From Nitriliruptoraceae bacterium (GTDB lineage Bacteria; Actinomycetota; Nitriliruptoria; Nitriliruptorales; Nitriliruptoraceae): 64,000 bases of DNA. The notes under the pieces were generated by a model that saw only the letters and a list, made by a program, of their open reading frames with translations, was not told where the DNA came from and did not search any database. Numbering within the stretch: the first letter of the stretch is position 1; every line of letters begins with the position of its first letter. The translations under genes and the position numbers were made by a program. Location of the stretch: the NCBI GenBank assembly GCA_003565155.1, contig PXDB01000079.1, forward strand, positions 1 to 64,000. Reading direction: 5' to 3'. Shown one piece after another: positions 43,896 to 54,077 of this stretch.

Positions 43896-45269
43896 GTGAC
43901 ATCCGACACCGCCGCCATCGTGCTCGCCGCCGGGAAGGGCACCCGCTTCCGCTCCGAGGTGGCGAAGGTCCTGCACCGGGCCGCGGGTCGCAGCCTCCTG
44001 GGCCACGTGCTGGAGGCGGTGCGGCCGCTTGCGCTCGCACAGACGGTGGTGGTCGTGGGGCACCAGGCCGAGGAGGTGGCGGCCGAGGTCGACCGGGTCG
44101 GTCTTCCTGGCGCGACCACCGCACTGCAGGCCGAGCAGCGGGGTACCGGGCACGCGGTGCAGCAGGCGGTGCCCGCTCTCGACCCGGCGATCCGCCGCGT
44201 GCTGATCCTGCCGGGGGACACGCCGTTGCTGCCGGCTCGGGTGCTGGAGGCGCTCCTCGAGGGTGCCACCGCGGGTGGGGCGATGCTGACGGCACGCATG
44301 GAGGACCCGACCGGCTACGGACGGGTGCTGCGGACACCGGGTGGGACGGTCGAGCGGATCGTGGAACACCGCGACGCCACCGAGGCGGAGCGCGCCGTCA
44401 CCGAGATCAACGCGGGGATGTACCTCCTGGACCGCGCCGGACTGGAAGCGGCGCTCGGTGACCTCGACGACGACAACGCCCAGGGTGAGGTCTACCTGAC
44501 CGACATCGTCGAGGTGCTCGGTCGGGGCGGGGCGCCGGTGTCCGCCATCGATGCGAACCCCGTGGAGATCGCGGGGGTCAACGACCGTGCGCAGCTCGCC
44601 GACGCCGCGACGCGGCTGCGCGCCAACCACCTGGACCACCTGCTGCGCGAGGTCGGGGTCAGCGTCACCGATCCCGCCACCACCTACGTCGACGTCGACG
44701 TCGAGGTGGCACGTGATGCCGTCCTGCTGCCGGGCACGATCCTGGACGCCGGGACCCGCGTCGGCGCCGGCGCGGTCATCGGGCCCAACAGCCACCTCAC
44801 CGCGTGCGCCGTCGGCGCGGGGGCCACGGTCCACTCGACCAGGGCCGAGCAGGCTGCCATCGGCGAGGGCGCCACGGTGGGGCCCTTCTCGCACCTTCGG
44901 CCCGGCACCGTGCTGGGCGCACGCAGCAAGGTCGGTGCGTACGCGGAGACCAAGAACGCGGCGATCGGTGACGGCTCCAAGGTCCCCCACCTCGCCTACG
45001 TGGGGGACGCCACCGTCGGGCAGGGGGTCAACATCGCCTGCGGTGTGATCACGGTGAACTACGACGGCGCCACCAAGTCGCATACCACCGTCGAGGACGG
45101 TGCCTTCGTCGGGTGCGACACCATGCTCGTCGCACCGGTGACGATCGGTGCAGGGGCCTACACCGCCGCGGGTTCGACCATCACCGAGGACGTCCCGCCC
45201 GGCGCCCTCGGGATCGCCCGTTCCCGGCAGACCACCAAGGAGGGTTGGGTCGAGCGTCGCCGGGGGTGA
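43896..45269 (+). CDS. glmU: GlmU: GlcNAc-1-P uridyltransferase / GlcN-1-P acetyltransferase
   Basis: The 457-residue bifunctional enzyme makes UDP-GlcNAc for the cell wall. The N-terminal uridyltransferase has AAIVLAAGKGTRFRSEVAKV and the C-terminal part a left-handed beta-helix with hexapeptide repeats (VGPFSHLRPGTVLGARSKVG, AYAETKNAAIGDGSKVPHLA). GTG at 43896 follows CAGGAG; length matches the family. Its neighbour prs is the usual actinobacterial partner. Confidence 0.96.
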   Translation: MTSDTAAIVLAAGKGTRFRSEVAKVLHRAAGRSLLGHVLEAVRPLALAQTVVVVGHQAEEVAAEVDRVGLPGATTALQAEQRGTGHAVQQAVPALDPAIRRVLILPGDTPLLPARVLEALLEGATAGGAMLTARMEDPTGYGRVLRTPGGTVERIVEHRDATEAERAVTEINAGMYLLDRAGLEAALGDLDDDNAQGEVYLTDIVEVLGRGGAPVSAIDANPVEIAGVNDRAQLADAATRLRANHLDHLLREVGVSVTDPATTYVDVDVEVARDAVLLPGTILDAGTRVGAGAVIGPNSHLTACAVGAGATVHSTRAEQAAIGEGATVGPFSHLRPGTVLGARSKVGAYAETKNAAIGDGSKVPHLAYVGDATVGQGVNIACGVITVNYDGATKSHTTVEDGAFVGCDTMLVAPVTIGAGAYTAAGSTITEDVPPGALGIARSRQTTKEGWVERRRG

Positions 45270-45357
45270 CACGGCCGGGGAGCGACCGCAGCAGGCGGCT
45301 TCGCGCCTCCCTCGGCGGCGGGCTAGCGTCCCGCCCACGCGCCGGGTCAGGGAGCAG

Positions 45358-46344
45358 ATGGAAGTCGTCACCAGGAAACGGATGATGATCTTCTCCGGGT
45401 CCTCGTACCCGGAGCTGGCCCGCGAGGTGGCCGACCACCTCGGTATGCGTATGGGTGAGGTCAAGCTGTCGCACTTCTCCAACGGCGAGCTGTACGCGAG
45501 GTTCACCGAGTCCGTCCGCGGCGCGGACGTCTACGTCCTGCAGTCCCACGTGAGCATCCCGGAGGGCATGAGCCTCAACGACTACGTGATCGAGCACCTG
45601 ATCATGCTCGACGCGCTCAAGCGGGCCTCGGCCAAGCGCACCGTGGCGGTGGTGCCCTACTACGGGTACTCGCGCTCCGACAAGAAGGCCCGTTCCCGCG
45701 AGGCCATCGCCGCACGGATGATCGCGGACATGTACGAGTCGGTCGGCGTGGACCGGATCATGTCGGTCGACCTGCACACGGGGCAGATCCAGGGGTTCTT
45801 CCACGATCCCTTCGACAGCCTGACCGCGCTGCCGCTGCTGAAGTCCTGGATCGTGGAGCACACCCAGGCCGACGAGCGTGTGATCGTGTCCCCGGACGCG
45901 GGGCGTGTGCGGCTGACGGAGAAGTTCGCAGGTCACCTCGGTGCACCCATCGCGATCCTGCACAAGCGGCGGGATCCCGCCCAGCACAACGTCTCCGAGA
46001 CCCTGGACGTGATCGGTGACGTCGACGGGCGCACGGCGATCCTGATCGACGACATGATCGACACCGCCGGCACGATCGTCGGCGCGGCGGAACTGCTCAA
46101 GCAACGGGGTGCGGAACGGGTCATCGCCTGCGCTACCCATCCCATCTTCTCCGGACCCGCCGCGGAGCGACTCGAGAACTCGGTCATCGAGAGCGTGGTC
46201 GTGACCAACACCATCCCGATCCCCCCGGAGCGGCGCATGAGCAAGCTGGTCGTGCTGTCCATCGCACCGATCCTGGCCTCGGCCATGCGTGCGGTGTTCG
46301 AGGACCAGTCCGTCTCCGAGCTGTTCCAGGGCGAGAACGTCTGA
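45358..46344 (+). CDS. prs: ribose-phosphate pyrophosphokinase
   Basis: The 328-residue enzyme makes PRPP from ribose 5-phosphate and ATP, for nucleotide, His and Trp synthesis. Motifs: FSGSSYPELAREVADHLG, YYGYSRSDKKARSREAIAAR, SVDLHTGQIQGFF and the PRPP-binding ILIDDMIDTAGTI. ATG at 45358 has GGGAG upstream. Confidence 0.97.
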   Translation: MEVVTRKRMMIFSGSSYPELAREVADHLGMRMGEVKLSHFSNGELYARFTESVRGADVYVLQSHVSIPEGMSLNDYVIEHLIMLDALKRASAKRTVAVVPYYGYSRSDKKARSREAIAARMIADMYESVGVDRIMSVDLHTGQIQGFFHDPFDSLTALPLLKSWIVEHTQADERVIVSPDAGRVRLTEKFAGHLGAPIAILHKRRDPAQHNVSETLDVIGDVDGRTAILIDDMIDTAGTIVGAAELLKQRGAERVIACATHPIFSGPAAERLENSVIESVVVTNTIPIPPERRMSKLVVLSIAPILASAMRAVFEDQSVSELFQGENV

Positions 46345-46694
46345 AGGAGGATCCGGGCCGGATCGGTGCTCGGTATCGGTGCTCGGCCGCGGGACGGGCA
46401 GCGGTTGCCGGCGGTGCGGGCCGACCGGTACCGTGCGCGATACGGCCCGCTCCAACGCGGGCCGAGCGTGTGTCCGGCGACTCCGGGGTCGGTTACCCGG
46501 AACCGGCTGCCCGCCGCCACGACGACGTCGCATCCGCACAGGGTCCCGATGACGGTCCCGAAGCGCGGCGGCATATGGCGGCACGGCAGCCACCGTGTTC
46601 GCTCGTCGCGCCCGACAGACGCGCCCCACGTGACACCTCGCCGCCGCAACGGTGACCGACCCGCGCTGGGGAACCGCCACCTGGAGGAACCACC
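46345..46694. other. intergenic region between prs and rplY
   Basis: About 350 bp with no supported gene. It contains a perfect 8-bp hairpin CGGCCCGC/GCGGGCCG (46443-46464) with a six-base loop, a candidate terminator for prs, and presumably the rplY promoter. Confidence 0.6.
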
Positions 46695-47375
46695 GTGTCA
46701 GACCAGATCCGTCTCACCGCCGAGCTCCGCACGGAGCTGGGGAAGGGTGCAACCGGCCGCCTGCGCCGCACCGGCCGCGTGCCCGGCATCATCTACGGCT
46801 ACAAGGTCGAGCCCACCGCCGTCCACGTGGATGCCCTGGAGCTCTACCACGCCCTGCACACCGAGGCCGGCACCAACGCCCTGATCCGGCTCGAGTTCGA
46901 GGGTGACACCCACCTCACCGTCGCACGCGACCTCCAGCGCCACCCCATCAAGGGTGAGACCCAGCACGTGGACTTCCTCGCCGTGGACAAGGATGTCCAG
47001 ATCTCCGTCGAGGTGCCCGTCCACCTCACCGGTGAGGACGACCTCGGCGACGACGCCGGTGTGCTCAACCAGATCCTCTACACCGTGCCGGTGCTCGTGA
47101 AGCCGCTGGACGTACCGAACTACCTCGAGCTGTCCGTCGAGGGGTTGGAGATCGGTGACGTCAAGCGGGTCGAGGACCTCGCGGGCGAACTGCCCGAGGG
47201 TGCCGAGTTCGACATCGAGCCCGAGCGCACGGTCGTGACCGTCAACGCGCCGATCTCCGAGGAGGCCCTCGAGGCCATGGAGGAGCAGGCCGGGGTCGAG
47301 GCCGACGAGCCGGAGGTGATCGGCGAGGAGACCGAGGACGCCGATGCCGGCACGGACGACGGCGACGAGGGCTGA
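46695..47375 (+). CDS. rplY: ribosomal protein L25/Ctc
   Basis: The 226-residue protein is the long Ctc form: an L25 domain (LTAELRTELGKGATGRLRRT, VPGIIYG) binding 5S rRNA, then the TL5 C-terminal beta domain (VNAPISEEALEAMEEQAGVE) and an acidic tail. GTG at 46695 follows GGAGGAACC. It is followed by pth, the standard order. Confidence 0.95.
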   Translation: MSDQIRLTAELRTELGKGATGRLRRTGRVPGIIYGYKVEPTAVHVDALELYHALHTEAGTNALIRLEFEGDTHLTVARDLQRHPIKGETQHVDFLAVDKDVQISVEVPVHLTGEDDLGDDAGVLNQILYTVPVLVKPLDVPNYLELSVEGLEIGDVKRVEDLAGELPEGAEFDIEPERTVVTVNAPISEEALEAMEEQAGVEADEPEVIGEETEDADAGTDDGDEG

Positions 47376-47459
47376 GCCGTCTTCGTGGGCGGATGGCGCA
47401 CCCGGCTCGCATCCGTCGGTCCGCGTGCAACGGCGCAGCGTGCAGGAGGTGAGGACCCC

Positions 47460-48038
47460 GTGGCCGACGACCGTTGGTTGGTGGTCGGCCTGGGCAACCC
47501 CGGCGAGCGCTACGACGCGACGCGGCACAACGTGGGCACCGACGCCGTCCGCCGGCTGGCAACGGCGCACCACGGGACATGGTCGCGCAACAAGCGCGCC
47601 CGATGCGACATCGCCGAGGTGGCCGTGGACGGCCACAAGCTGATCCTGGCGGTGCCGGACAGCTACATGAACCGCTCCGGTGGCCCGACCCAGGCGGCCG
47701 CAGCCTGGTACAAGGTCGGGGTGGACCACGTGATCGTGTGCCACGACGATCTCGACCTCGAGCCCGGCCGGCTGCGCTGCAAGCGGGGCGGCGGCCACGC
47801 CGGGCACAACGGGCTGAAGGACATCGACCGTGCGCTCGGCACTGCCGACTACCTCCGGGTACGGATCGGGATCGGCCGTCCCCCAGGTCGCATGCCGGCA
47901 CGCGATCACGTGCTGCGGCGCTTCGATCCCGCGGAGCGCGACGCCATCGACGCCGGCCTCGACGACGCGGCGGGCGCCGTGCTCGCCCTGGTCACCGAGG
48001 GTCTGGAACCGGCCCAGAACCGGTACCACTCCCGGTGA
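47460..48038 (+). CDS. pth: peptidyl-tRNA hydrolase
   Basis: The 192-residue enzyme frees tRNA from stalled peptidyl-tRNA. Motifs: VVGLGNPGERYDATRHNVGT with the catalytic His, PDSYMNRSGG, CHDDLDLEPGRLRCKRGGGH and AGHNGLKDI. GTG at 47460 follows AGGAGGTGAGG, which decides the start over an in-frame codon at 47385. Confidence 0.96.
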   Translation: MADDRWLVVGLGNPGERYDATRHNVGTDAVRRLATAHHGTWSRNKRARCDIAEVAVDGHKLILAVPDSYMNRSGGPTQAAAAWYKVGVDHVIVCHDDLDLEPGRLRCKRGGGHAGHNGLKDIDRALGTADYLRVRIGIGRPPGRMPARDHVLRRFDPAERDAIDAGLDDAAGAVLALVTEGLEPAQNRYHSR

Positions 48039-48062
48039 GGGCCGGGACGTGAGGAGCAGCCA

Positions 48063-48725
48063 ATGAGGGAGCGCGTACGCCAGATCCGGCAGGCCTGGAC
48101 CCAGGTCCGCGAGGTCGACCCCAGGGTGGTGCCGTGGACGCTGTTGGGGGCCACGCTCGGGCTGCTGCTCGGCGTCGGGCTCGGGGCGGTCTCCCCGTTC
48201 CTCACGTTCGTCTTCATGCCGGTCTTCGGGTTGATGTTCGCCCTGCTGGGGTGGCTGGTGGTGTTCAACCGCCGGGCCAGCAAGGCCCAGTACACCGCCA
48301 TCGAGGGACAACCGGGTGCCGCTGCCGCGGTACTGCAGTCGATGCGGGGCCAGTGGTTCGTCAACCCGGCCGTGGCGGTCAACGCCAAGCAGGACATGGT
48401 CCACCGGGTGGTCGGCCGGTGCGGCATCGTGCTGGTGGGCGAGGGTGCGGGCCAGCGGGTCAAGGGGCTGCTGGCCAAGGAACGCAAGCGGATGAGCCGC
48501 TCGGCCGGTGACGCCCCGATCACCACCATCGTGGTCGGTGACCGCGACGACCAGGTTCCGTTGCGCAAGCTCCAGGTGACGCTGACCAAGCTGCCCCGTG
48601 CGCTGAAGAAGGGCGAGGTTCCCAAGCTCGAGCGGCGGCTGAAGCCGCTCGACAAGGATCTGCCCATCCCCAAGGGTGTGGACCCGATGGCCGCCGCCAA
48701 CCGCCGCCGTCCGAAGCCGCGCTGA
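48063..48725 (+). CDS. DUF4191 membrane protein
   Basis: The 220-residue protein has two adjacent membrane helices (VPWTLLGATLGLLLGVGLGA, FLTFVFMPVFGLMFALLGWL) and a basic cytoplasmic region (RRASKAQYTAIEGQPGAAAA, KPLDKDLPIPKGVDPMAAAN), the DUF4191 pattern of actinobacteria. Function is unknown. It lies 24 bp after pth and 5 bp before mfd. Confidence 0.9.
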   Translation: MRERVRQIRQAWTQVREVDPRVVPWTLLGATLGLLLGVGLGAVSPFLTFVFMPVFGLMFALLGWLVVFNRRASKAQYTAIEGQPGAAAAVLQSMRGQWFVNPAVAVNAKQDMVHRVVGRCGIVLVGEGAGQRVKGLLAKERKRMSRSAGDAPITTIVVGDRDDQVPLRKLQVTLTKLPRALKKGEVPKLERRLKPLDKDLPIPKGVDPMAAANRRRPKPR

Positions 48726-48730
48726 GCGAC

Positions 48731-51700
48731 GTGACGACGACCTCCCGTCCGGCGGCCGCCGCCGCGACCAACCGGTCCGTCGACGACGTCCTCGACCCGG
48801 GCCTCGCGGCGGGTCCGCTCGCGGCCGCGTTGCGGCCGGCCCGCACGGCCTGGGACGACCTCGTGTCGGATGACGAGGTGGTGTGTCCACCGGCGGCACG
48901 ACCCTACGCCCTCAGCCTCCTGGCGGAACGGTCGGCGCCGTTGCTGGTGCTCACCGCCCGGACCTCGGACGCCGAGGCCATCGGCGACGGGCTGGCCGCC
49001 TACCTCGGCGAGGAGCGGGTGGCGGTGTTCCCCGCCTGGGAGACCCTTCCCCACGAGCGGCTCTCACCGCAGCCGGCCACCGTCGGACGGCGGCTCAAGG
49101 TCCTCGATCGCCTCACCCATCCGGAGGACCACGACGAGCCACTGCTGGCCATCGTGGCCCCCGTCCGCGCCGCGCTCCAGCCGATGGACCCCAACCTCGC
49201 CGCCCAACGGCCCGTCACCGTGGACACCGGCTGGGTGGGGTTCGAGGCCCTGACCGACCGGCTCGCCGCGCTCGGCTACAGCCGTGTGCCCCAGGTCGAC
49301 GCCCGGGGCGAGTTCGCCGTCCGCGGGGGCATCGTCGACGTGTTCCCCACCGCCGGTGACCAGGCGGTGCGCTGCGAGTTCTGGGGCGACGAGGTGGAGT
49401 CGATCCGCACCTTCTCCGTCGGCGATCAACGCTCCACCGGCGCAGCGGATGCGGTGGTGATCGACGCGGCCCGCGAGCTGGTGCTCGACCGCGAGCTGCG
49501 CCAGCGTGCGCGGTCGGCGGTGCGTCGGTGGCCGCAGCTGACCGACGAGTTGGACCGCCTCGCCGAGGGACAGGTGTTCGAGGGTGCGGAGTCCCTGGTC
49601 ACCCTGCTGGCCGAGCGACCTGCGCTGCTGGTGGATTACCTCCCCGCGGACGCCGGACTCGCCCTGCTCGACCCGATGCTGCTCGCGGAGCGGGCCGGCA
49701 AGCTCGCCGAGGAAGCCGAGGTGCTGGCCGAGACCGCCTGGCGCACCGCCGCGACGGTCGGGCGCAGCGCCGCGCCGGTCACCGGCGGCGCTGGTGATGG
49801 TGCGGGCGGGACCGGGGACGACGGTGCGACCGGCGGTCAGCCCGGCGCCGTTCCTGCCGCCGGGGAGGACGGCCCGGCTGACGGCGACGCCGGCACCCCG
49901 AGCGCCACCGGTGGGCAGCTGCAGGGCTTCGCCGACCCGGAGACCCTGCTGGCGCGCGGGCCGGACCGCACCTGGCGCCTGCCGGCTTTCGGCGCCGCCG
50001 GCAGCCGGCGGTTGGAGGCTGCGCCCTGGGACTCCTTCCGCGGCGACATCGTCACCACCGCCGAGCGGTTGCGCGCCCTGCTGCGGGACGGGCAGCGGGT
50101 GATCGTCTCCGTGGACGCCGACGGCCCGGCGCGTCGCGTCGCCGACGTGCTGGCCGAGCAGGGCGTCCCCGCCTCGGTCGCCGAGCGCGTCGCGGATGCG
50201 CCGCAGGGAGCCCGTGTCGAGGTGGTGGTCAGCCGTCTGCGCACCGGGTTCCGCTCCGAGGAGCTCCACCTCGCCGTCCTGGGTACGTGGGACGTGTTCG
50301 GACCCCGACGTCGCCGGGCGAGCCGGCGGCTCGGGACCCGCTCGACCGCTGCCGACACCGCCCTGCAGCTCGAGGAAGGCGACGCCGTCGTGCACCGCAC
50401 GCACGGGGTCGGCCGCTACCGCGGCATGGTGACCCGCGAGTTCAAGGGCGTCGACGGGCGGATGGCCAAGCGCGACTACGTCCTGCTGGAGTACGCGGAC
50501 GGGGACACCCTGTACGTGCCCTCCGACCAGGTGGATGCGATCGCGCGGTACCAGGGCGGCGAGTCGCCGAGCGTGATGAACCTCGGGGGTGCCCAGTGGG
50601 AGCGGGCCAAGAACCGGGTGCGCAAGGCCGTCCGCGACATCGCCGCGGAGCTGATCCGCCTGTACGCCGCGCGGATGCACGCTCCCGGCCACGCCTTCTC
50701 CCCCGACGGCCAGCTGCAGGTGGAGCTCGAGGACGCCTTCGCCCACGTGGAGACCGTGGACCAGCTCACCGTCGCCGACGAGATCAAGCGGGACATGGAG
50801 GCGCCGCTGCCCATGGACCGCCTGCTGGCCGGCGACGTCGGTTTCGGCAAGACCGAGGTGGCGGTGCGGGCCGCCGCCAAGTCGGTCTTCGACGGCCAGC
50901 AGGTCGCGGTGCTGGTGCCCACCACGATCCTGGCCCAGCAGCACCTCGAGACCTTCCGGGAGCGCTTCTCCGGCTTCCCCGTGGAGATCGCCGAGCTCAG
51001 CCGCTTCGTCACCGACAAGGAGAAGCGCCGCGTCCTCGACGGGTTGGCGGCCGGCACCATCGACATCGTCGTCGGCACGCACGCCCTGCTGGGCAAGCAG
51101 GTGCAGTGGAAGGCGCTCGGGCTGGTGGTCGTCGACGAGGAGCAGCGGTTCGGGGTGACCCAGAAGGAGCGGCTCAAGCAGCTGAGGACCTCGGTCGACG
51201 TGCTGTCGATGTCGGCGACCCCGATCCCGAGGACGCTCGAGATGGCGGTGTCCGGCATCCGTGACCTGTCGGTGATCGAGACCCCGCCCGAGGACCGCCA
51301 GCCCGTGCTGACCAGCGTCCAGCCCTACGACGAGGGGCAGGTGGCGCTGGCGATCCGCCGTGAGCTGCTCCGCGACGGTCAGGTCTTCTACGTCCACAAC
51401 CAGGTCGACACGATCCACCGGATCGCGGCCGGGATCGCGGAGCTGGTGCCTGACGCCCGTGTCGAGGTGGCGCACGGGCAGATGGACGAGCGGCAGCTCG
51501 AACGGGTCATGGTGCGGTTCTGGGAGCGCGACTTCGACGTCCTGGTCTGCACCACCATCATCGAGTCCGGCCTGGACGTGCCCAACGCCAACACCCTGAT
51601 CATCGAGCGCGCCGACCTGCTGGGGCTGTCGCAGCTGCACCAGCTGCGCGGGCGGGTCGGGCGCTCCTCGGAGCGCGGCTACGCCTACTTCCTGTTCCCC

Positions 51701-52369
51701 GAGGGCGCCACGGTCACAGAGCCCGCCTACGAGCGGTTGAAGACCATCGCCGAGCACTCGCGGCTCGGGTCCGGGCTCGCCATCGCGATGCGTGATCTGG
51801 AGATCCGCGGCGCCGGCAACGTGGTGGGTGCCGAGCAGTCGGGCCACGTCGCAGCGGTCGGCTTCGACATGTACTCCCAGCTGCTGAAGGAGGAGATCGG
51901 GGAGCTCACCGGTGAACCGGTGGAGGAGGAGGTGGACACCAAGGTCGACCTTCCCGTCGATGCCCACCTGCCCCACGACTACGTGGAGGACGCGACCCAG
52001 CGGCTCGAGCTCTACCAGCGCATCTCCGCGGTGCGCGACGCGGCGGGGGTGCGGGATGTCCGGTCCGAGCTCGAGGACCGCTTCGGCCCACTGCCGGAGC
52101 CGGCGGACCGGCTGCTCACCATCGCGGCGCTCAAGGCGGCGTTGCGCCGGTGGGGGGTGACCGAGGTCGTGCTCACGCCCAAGGGGCAGCTACGGATCGC
52201 CCCCGTCGCGCTGTCGGACTCCCAGCAGGTCCGTCTCGACCGCCGGTTCCCTGGCTACCGCCTCCGCAAGGACCAGGCGGTGCTGACCGTCCCCGCACCG
52301 CGCCCGGCGCCGACGGACGCCGTCGCGTGGGCCGCGGGTGTGCTGAGAGAGGTGTTCGCCGGCCGATGA
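48731..52369 (+). CDS. mfd: transcription-repair coupling factor Mfd
   Basis: The 1212-residue protein removes stalled RNA polymerase and recruits UvrA. Order seen: UvrB-like N-terminal domains (VFPAWETLPHERLSPQPATV), a low-complexity Gly/Ala/Asp linker near 345-395, a CarD-type polymerase-interaction domain (GDAVVHRTHGVGRYRGM, about 550), then the RecG-type helicase: Walker A LLAGDVGFGKTEVAV (about 700), DEEQ in VVVDEEQRFGV, SATPIPRT, and the second lobe ending HQLRGRVGRSSERGYAYFLF. GTG at 48731 is used; the linker is longer than in most relatives. Confidence 0.97.
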   Translation: MTTTSRPAAAAATNRSVDDVLDPGLAAGPLAAALRPARTAWDDLVSDDEVVCPPAARPYALSLLAERSAPLLVLTARTSDAEAIGDGLAAYLGEERVAVFPAWETLPHERLSPQPATVGRRLKVLDRLTHPEDHDEPLLAIVAPVRAALQPMDPNLAAQRPVTVDTGWVGFEALTDRLAALGYSRVPQVDARGEFAVRGGIVDVFPTAGDQAVRCEFWGDEVESIRTFSVGDQRSTGAADAVVIDAARELVLDRELRQRARSAVRRWPQLTDELDRLAEGQVFEGAESLVTLLAERPALLVDYLPADAGLALLDPMLLAERAGKLAEEAEVLAETAWRTAATVGRSAAPVTGGAGDGAGGTGDDGATGGQPGAVPAAGEDGPADGDAGTPSATGGQLQGFADPETLLARGPDRTWRLPAFGAAGSRRLEAAPWDSFRGDIVTTAERLRALLRDGQRVIVSVDADGPARRVADVLAEQGVPASVAERVADAPQGARVEVVVSRLRTGFRSEELHLAVLGTWDVFGPRRRRASRRLGTRSTAADTALQLEEGDAVVHRTHGVGRYRGMVTREFKGVDGRMAKRDYVLLEYADGDTLYVPSDQVDAIARYQGGESPSVMNLGGAQWERAKNRVRKAVRDIAAELIRLYAARMHAPGHAFSPDGQLQVELEDAFAHVETVDQLTVADEIKRDMEAPLPMDRLLAGDVGFGKTEVAVRAAAKSVFDGQQVAVLVPTTILAQQHLETFRERFSGFPVEIAELSRFVTDKEKRRVLDGLAAGTIDIVVGTHALLGKQVQWKALGLVVVDEEQRFGVTQKERLKQLRTSVDVLSMSATPIPRTLEMAVSGIRDLSVIETPPEDRQPVLTSVQPYDEGQVALAIRRELLRDGQVFYVHNQVDTIHRIAAGIAELVPDARVEVAHGQMDERQLERVMVRFWERDFDVLVCTTIIESGLDVPNANTLIIERADLLGLSQLHQLRGRVGRSSERGYAYFLFPEGATVTEPAYERLKTIAEHSRLGSGLAIAMRDLEIRGAGNVVGAEQSGHVAAVGFDMYSQLLKEEIGELTGEPVEEEVDTKVDLPVDAHLPHDYVEDATQRLELYQRISAVRDAAGVRDVRSELEDRFGPLPEPADRLLTIAALKAALRRWGVTEVVLTPKGQLRIAPVALSDSQQVRLDRRFPGYRLRKDQAVLTVPAPRPAPTDAVAWAAGVLREVFAGR

Positions 52370-52563
52370 GCCGGCAGCCACCTGTCGCGACGGTGCGCGG
52401 CAGCGCAGCGATGCGTGCATCGCTGCGCCCGGTAGGTGGTCGAGGTGCGCGCGACGGGCGTTGAGGTCATAGCATCGCAGGAGACGGAGGCCGTTCGCTG
52501 GGGAAGGCGGGTCCGGTCCTCCGGTTGCTGTTGAGCGGTCGACACCTCATCCGGGAGTTCCAC

Positions 52564-54069
52564 GTGGCTGACGAGCGCAAACCCTTCTCGACCGCCGTCG
52601 GACTGCTTCGGCGGACGACACCCTTCCTGCTGCTGAACGCCGGCGTGTACGCCGGGTTCTTCCTGGCCATCGTGGCCTGGCTCGCGGCCTTCGGTGGTCT
52701 GGCGGTGCTGTTCTCCACCCGGGTGGAGCTGCTGGCGTTCATCTTCCTGCTGATCGCCATCACCGGTCCGGGCGCGCTGCTGGCGCTGGCCCGTCGCTAC
52801 CTGCTCTACCTCGTCCAGGGGGCGCACATCGCCGCGGCGACCACGTTGCTGCTCAAGGGCGAGATCCCCGAGGGGAAGGGACAGATCGCGTACGGCCGCG
52901 CCGAGGTCCAGAGCCGGTTCCGCGACGTGAGCTTCCTGTTCGTCCTCGACCGGATGATCCACGGGGTGGTGAGCACCTTCACCCGCAGTTTCGTACGGAT
53001 CGTGGACATGCTGCCGCTCGGTGGTGCGTTCTCGAACCTCGCGCGCATCGGTGCCTCGATCATCAACCGGTCCGTGTCCTACGTCGACGAGGCGATCCTG
53101 TCCTACGCGATCGCCAAGGAGCAGCAGAACGTCTGGAGCAGCGCCCGTCACGGCATCATCCTCTACGCCCAGTCCTACAAGCCGATCCTCGGGGCCGCGG
53201 TGAAGATCTGGCTGATCGGCCGGGTCATCTTCATCGCCGTGCTGATCGTGCTCGGCATCCCCGGGTTGCTGGTGCTGACGGTCTTCGACGCGATCTGGTT
53301 CCAGGCCGTGGTCATCGTGGGTGTGCTCATGCTCGCCTGGCTCATCGTGGCGGCCACCTTCGAGCCCTTCGCCGCGATCTACACCCTGGTGACCTACCAC
53401 CGGGCGATCGAGGGGGTCGAGGTCAACGCGGAGTGGGACCAGCGGTTGCAGGGGGTCTCCAAGAAGTTCCGTGAGCTCGTCGGCAAGGCCCAGGAGCAGA
53501 CCACCGACGCGCTCGATACCGCGACGGTGCCGCAGGAGTCCCTGCAGATGGGTCCCGACCAGCAGGGCGGCAGCGGGCAAGGTGGGCAGCAGCCCCCCGC
53601 CGGTGCCGGTGGCTCCGGTGGCGGCCAGGGTGGTGCCGGTGGCGGAGGCGGTTTCGGTGGCTTCGCCGGAGGTGGCTCGTCCGGCGGGAACCCGTTGTCC
53701 GCCATGCGCGGCGGCCGACGTGGTGGTCTCGGGGGCATGGTCGGCGGCATGCTCTCCCAGGTCGCGCAACAGGGGCAGCAGGGCCAGCAACCGCAGCAGG
53801 GCCAGCAACCCCAGCAGGGTCAGCAACCGCAGCAGGGCCAGCAGCCTCCGCAGGGCCAGCAGCCTCCGCAGGGCCCACAGGATCAGCAACCTCCCCAGGG
53901 CCAGCAGCGCGTCGATCCGCCACCGGAGGCGCCCGGCGCCGGGCAGCCGCCCCAGGCGCCGGGAGCGGCCCAGGGGCAGCAGCAGCCACAGCAGCCGCCA
54001 GCGCCCGAACAGGGTGGCGATGACGATGAGCAGCAGCCACCGCCGCCACCGCCCGGGCCCGGCCAGTAG
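52564..54069 (+). CDS. polytopic membrane protein with a Gln/Pro repeat tail
   Basis: The 501-residue protein has about five membrane helices in the first 295 residues (LNAGVYAGFFLAIVAWLAAF, FIFLLIAITGPGALLALARR, and a pair near 225-285) and a long, disordered C-terminal tail of Gly, then QQGQQP-type repeats and Pro-rich ending. No family is recognised. GTG at 52564 follows GGGAG and is preferred to a TTG at 52525. A very strong hairpin ends it. Confidence 0.75.
   Translation: MADERKPFSTAVGLLRRTTPFLLLNAGVYAGFFLAIVAWLAAFGGLAVLFSTRVELLAFIFLLIAITGPGALLALARRYLLYLVQGAHIAAATTLLLKGEIPEGKGQIAYGRAEVQSRFRDVSFLFVLDRMIHGVVSTFTRSFVRIVDMLPLGGAFSNLARIGASIINRSVSYVDEAILSYAIAKEQQNVWSSARHGIILYAQSYKPILGAAVKIWLIGRVIFIAVLIVLGIPGLLVLTVFDAIWFQAVVIVGVLMLAWLIVAATFEPFAAIYTLVTYHRAIEGVEVNAEWDQRLQGVSKKFRELVGKAQEQTTDALDTATVPQESLQMGPDQQGGSGQGGQQPPAGAGGSGGGQGGAGGGGGFGGFAGGGSSGGNPLSAMRGGRRGGLGGMVGGMLSQVAQQGQQGQQPQQGQQPQQGQQPQQGQQPPQGQQPPQGPQDQQPPQGQQRVDPPPEAPGAGQPPQAPGAAQGQQQPQQPPAPEQGGDDDEQQPPPPPPGPGQ
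53764..53905 (+). repeat. tandem repeat coding GQQPQ-type units
   Basis: A roughly 15-bp unit (CAGCAGGGCCAGCAA) repeats about eight times with drift, coding for GQQPQ/GQQPP. Such repeats change length easily. Confidence 0.8.
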
Positions 54070-54077
54070 CGCTCCCG

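Noticed and set aside
49064-51976. 970-codon minus-strand open frame
   Set aside because: Antisense shadow of mfd, which has all family motifs.
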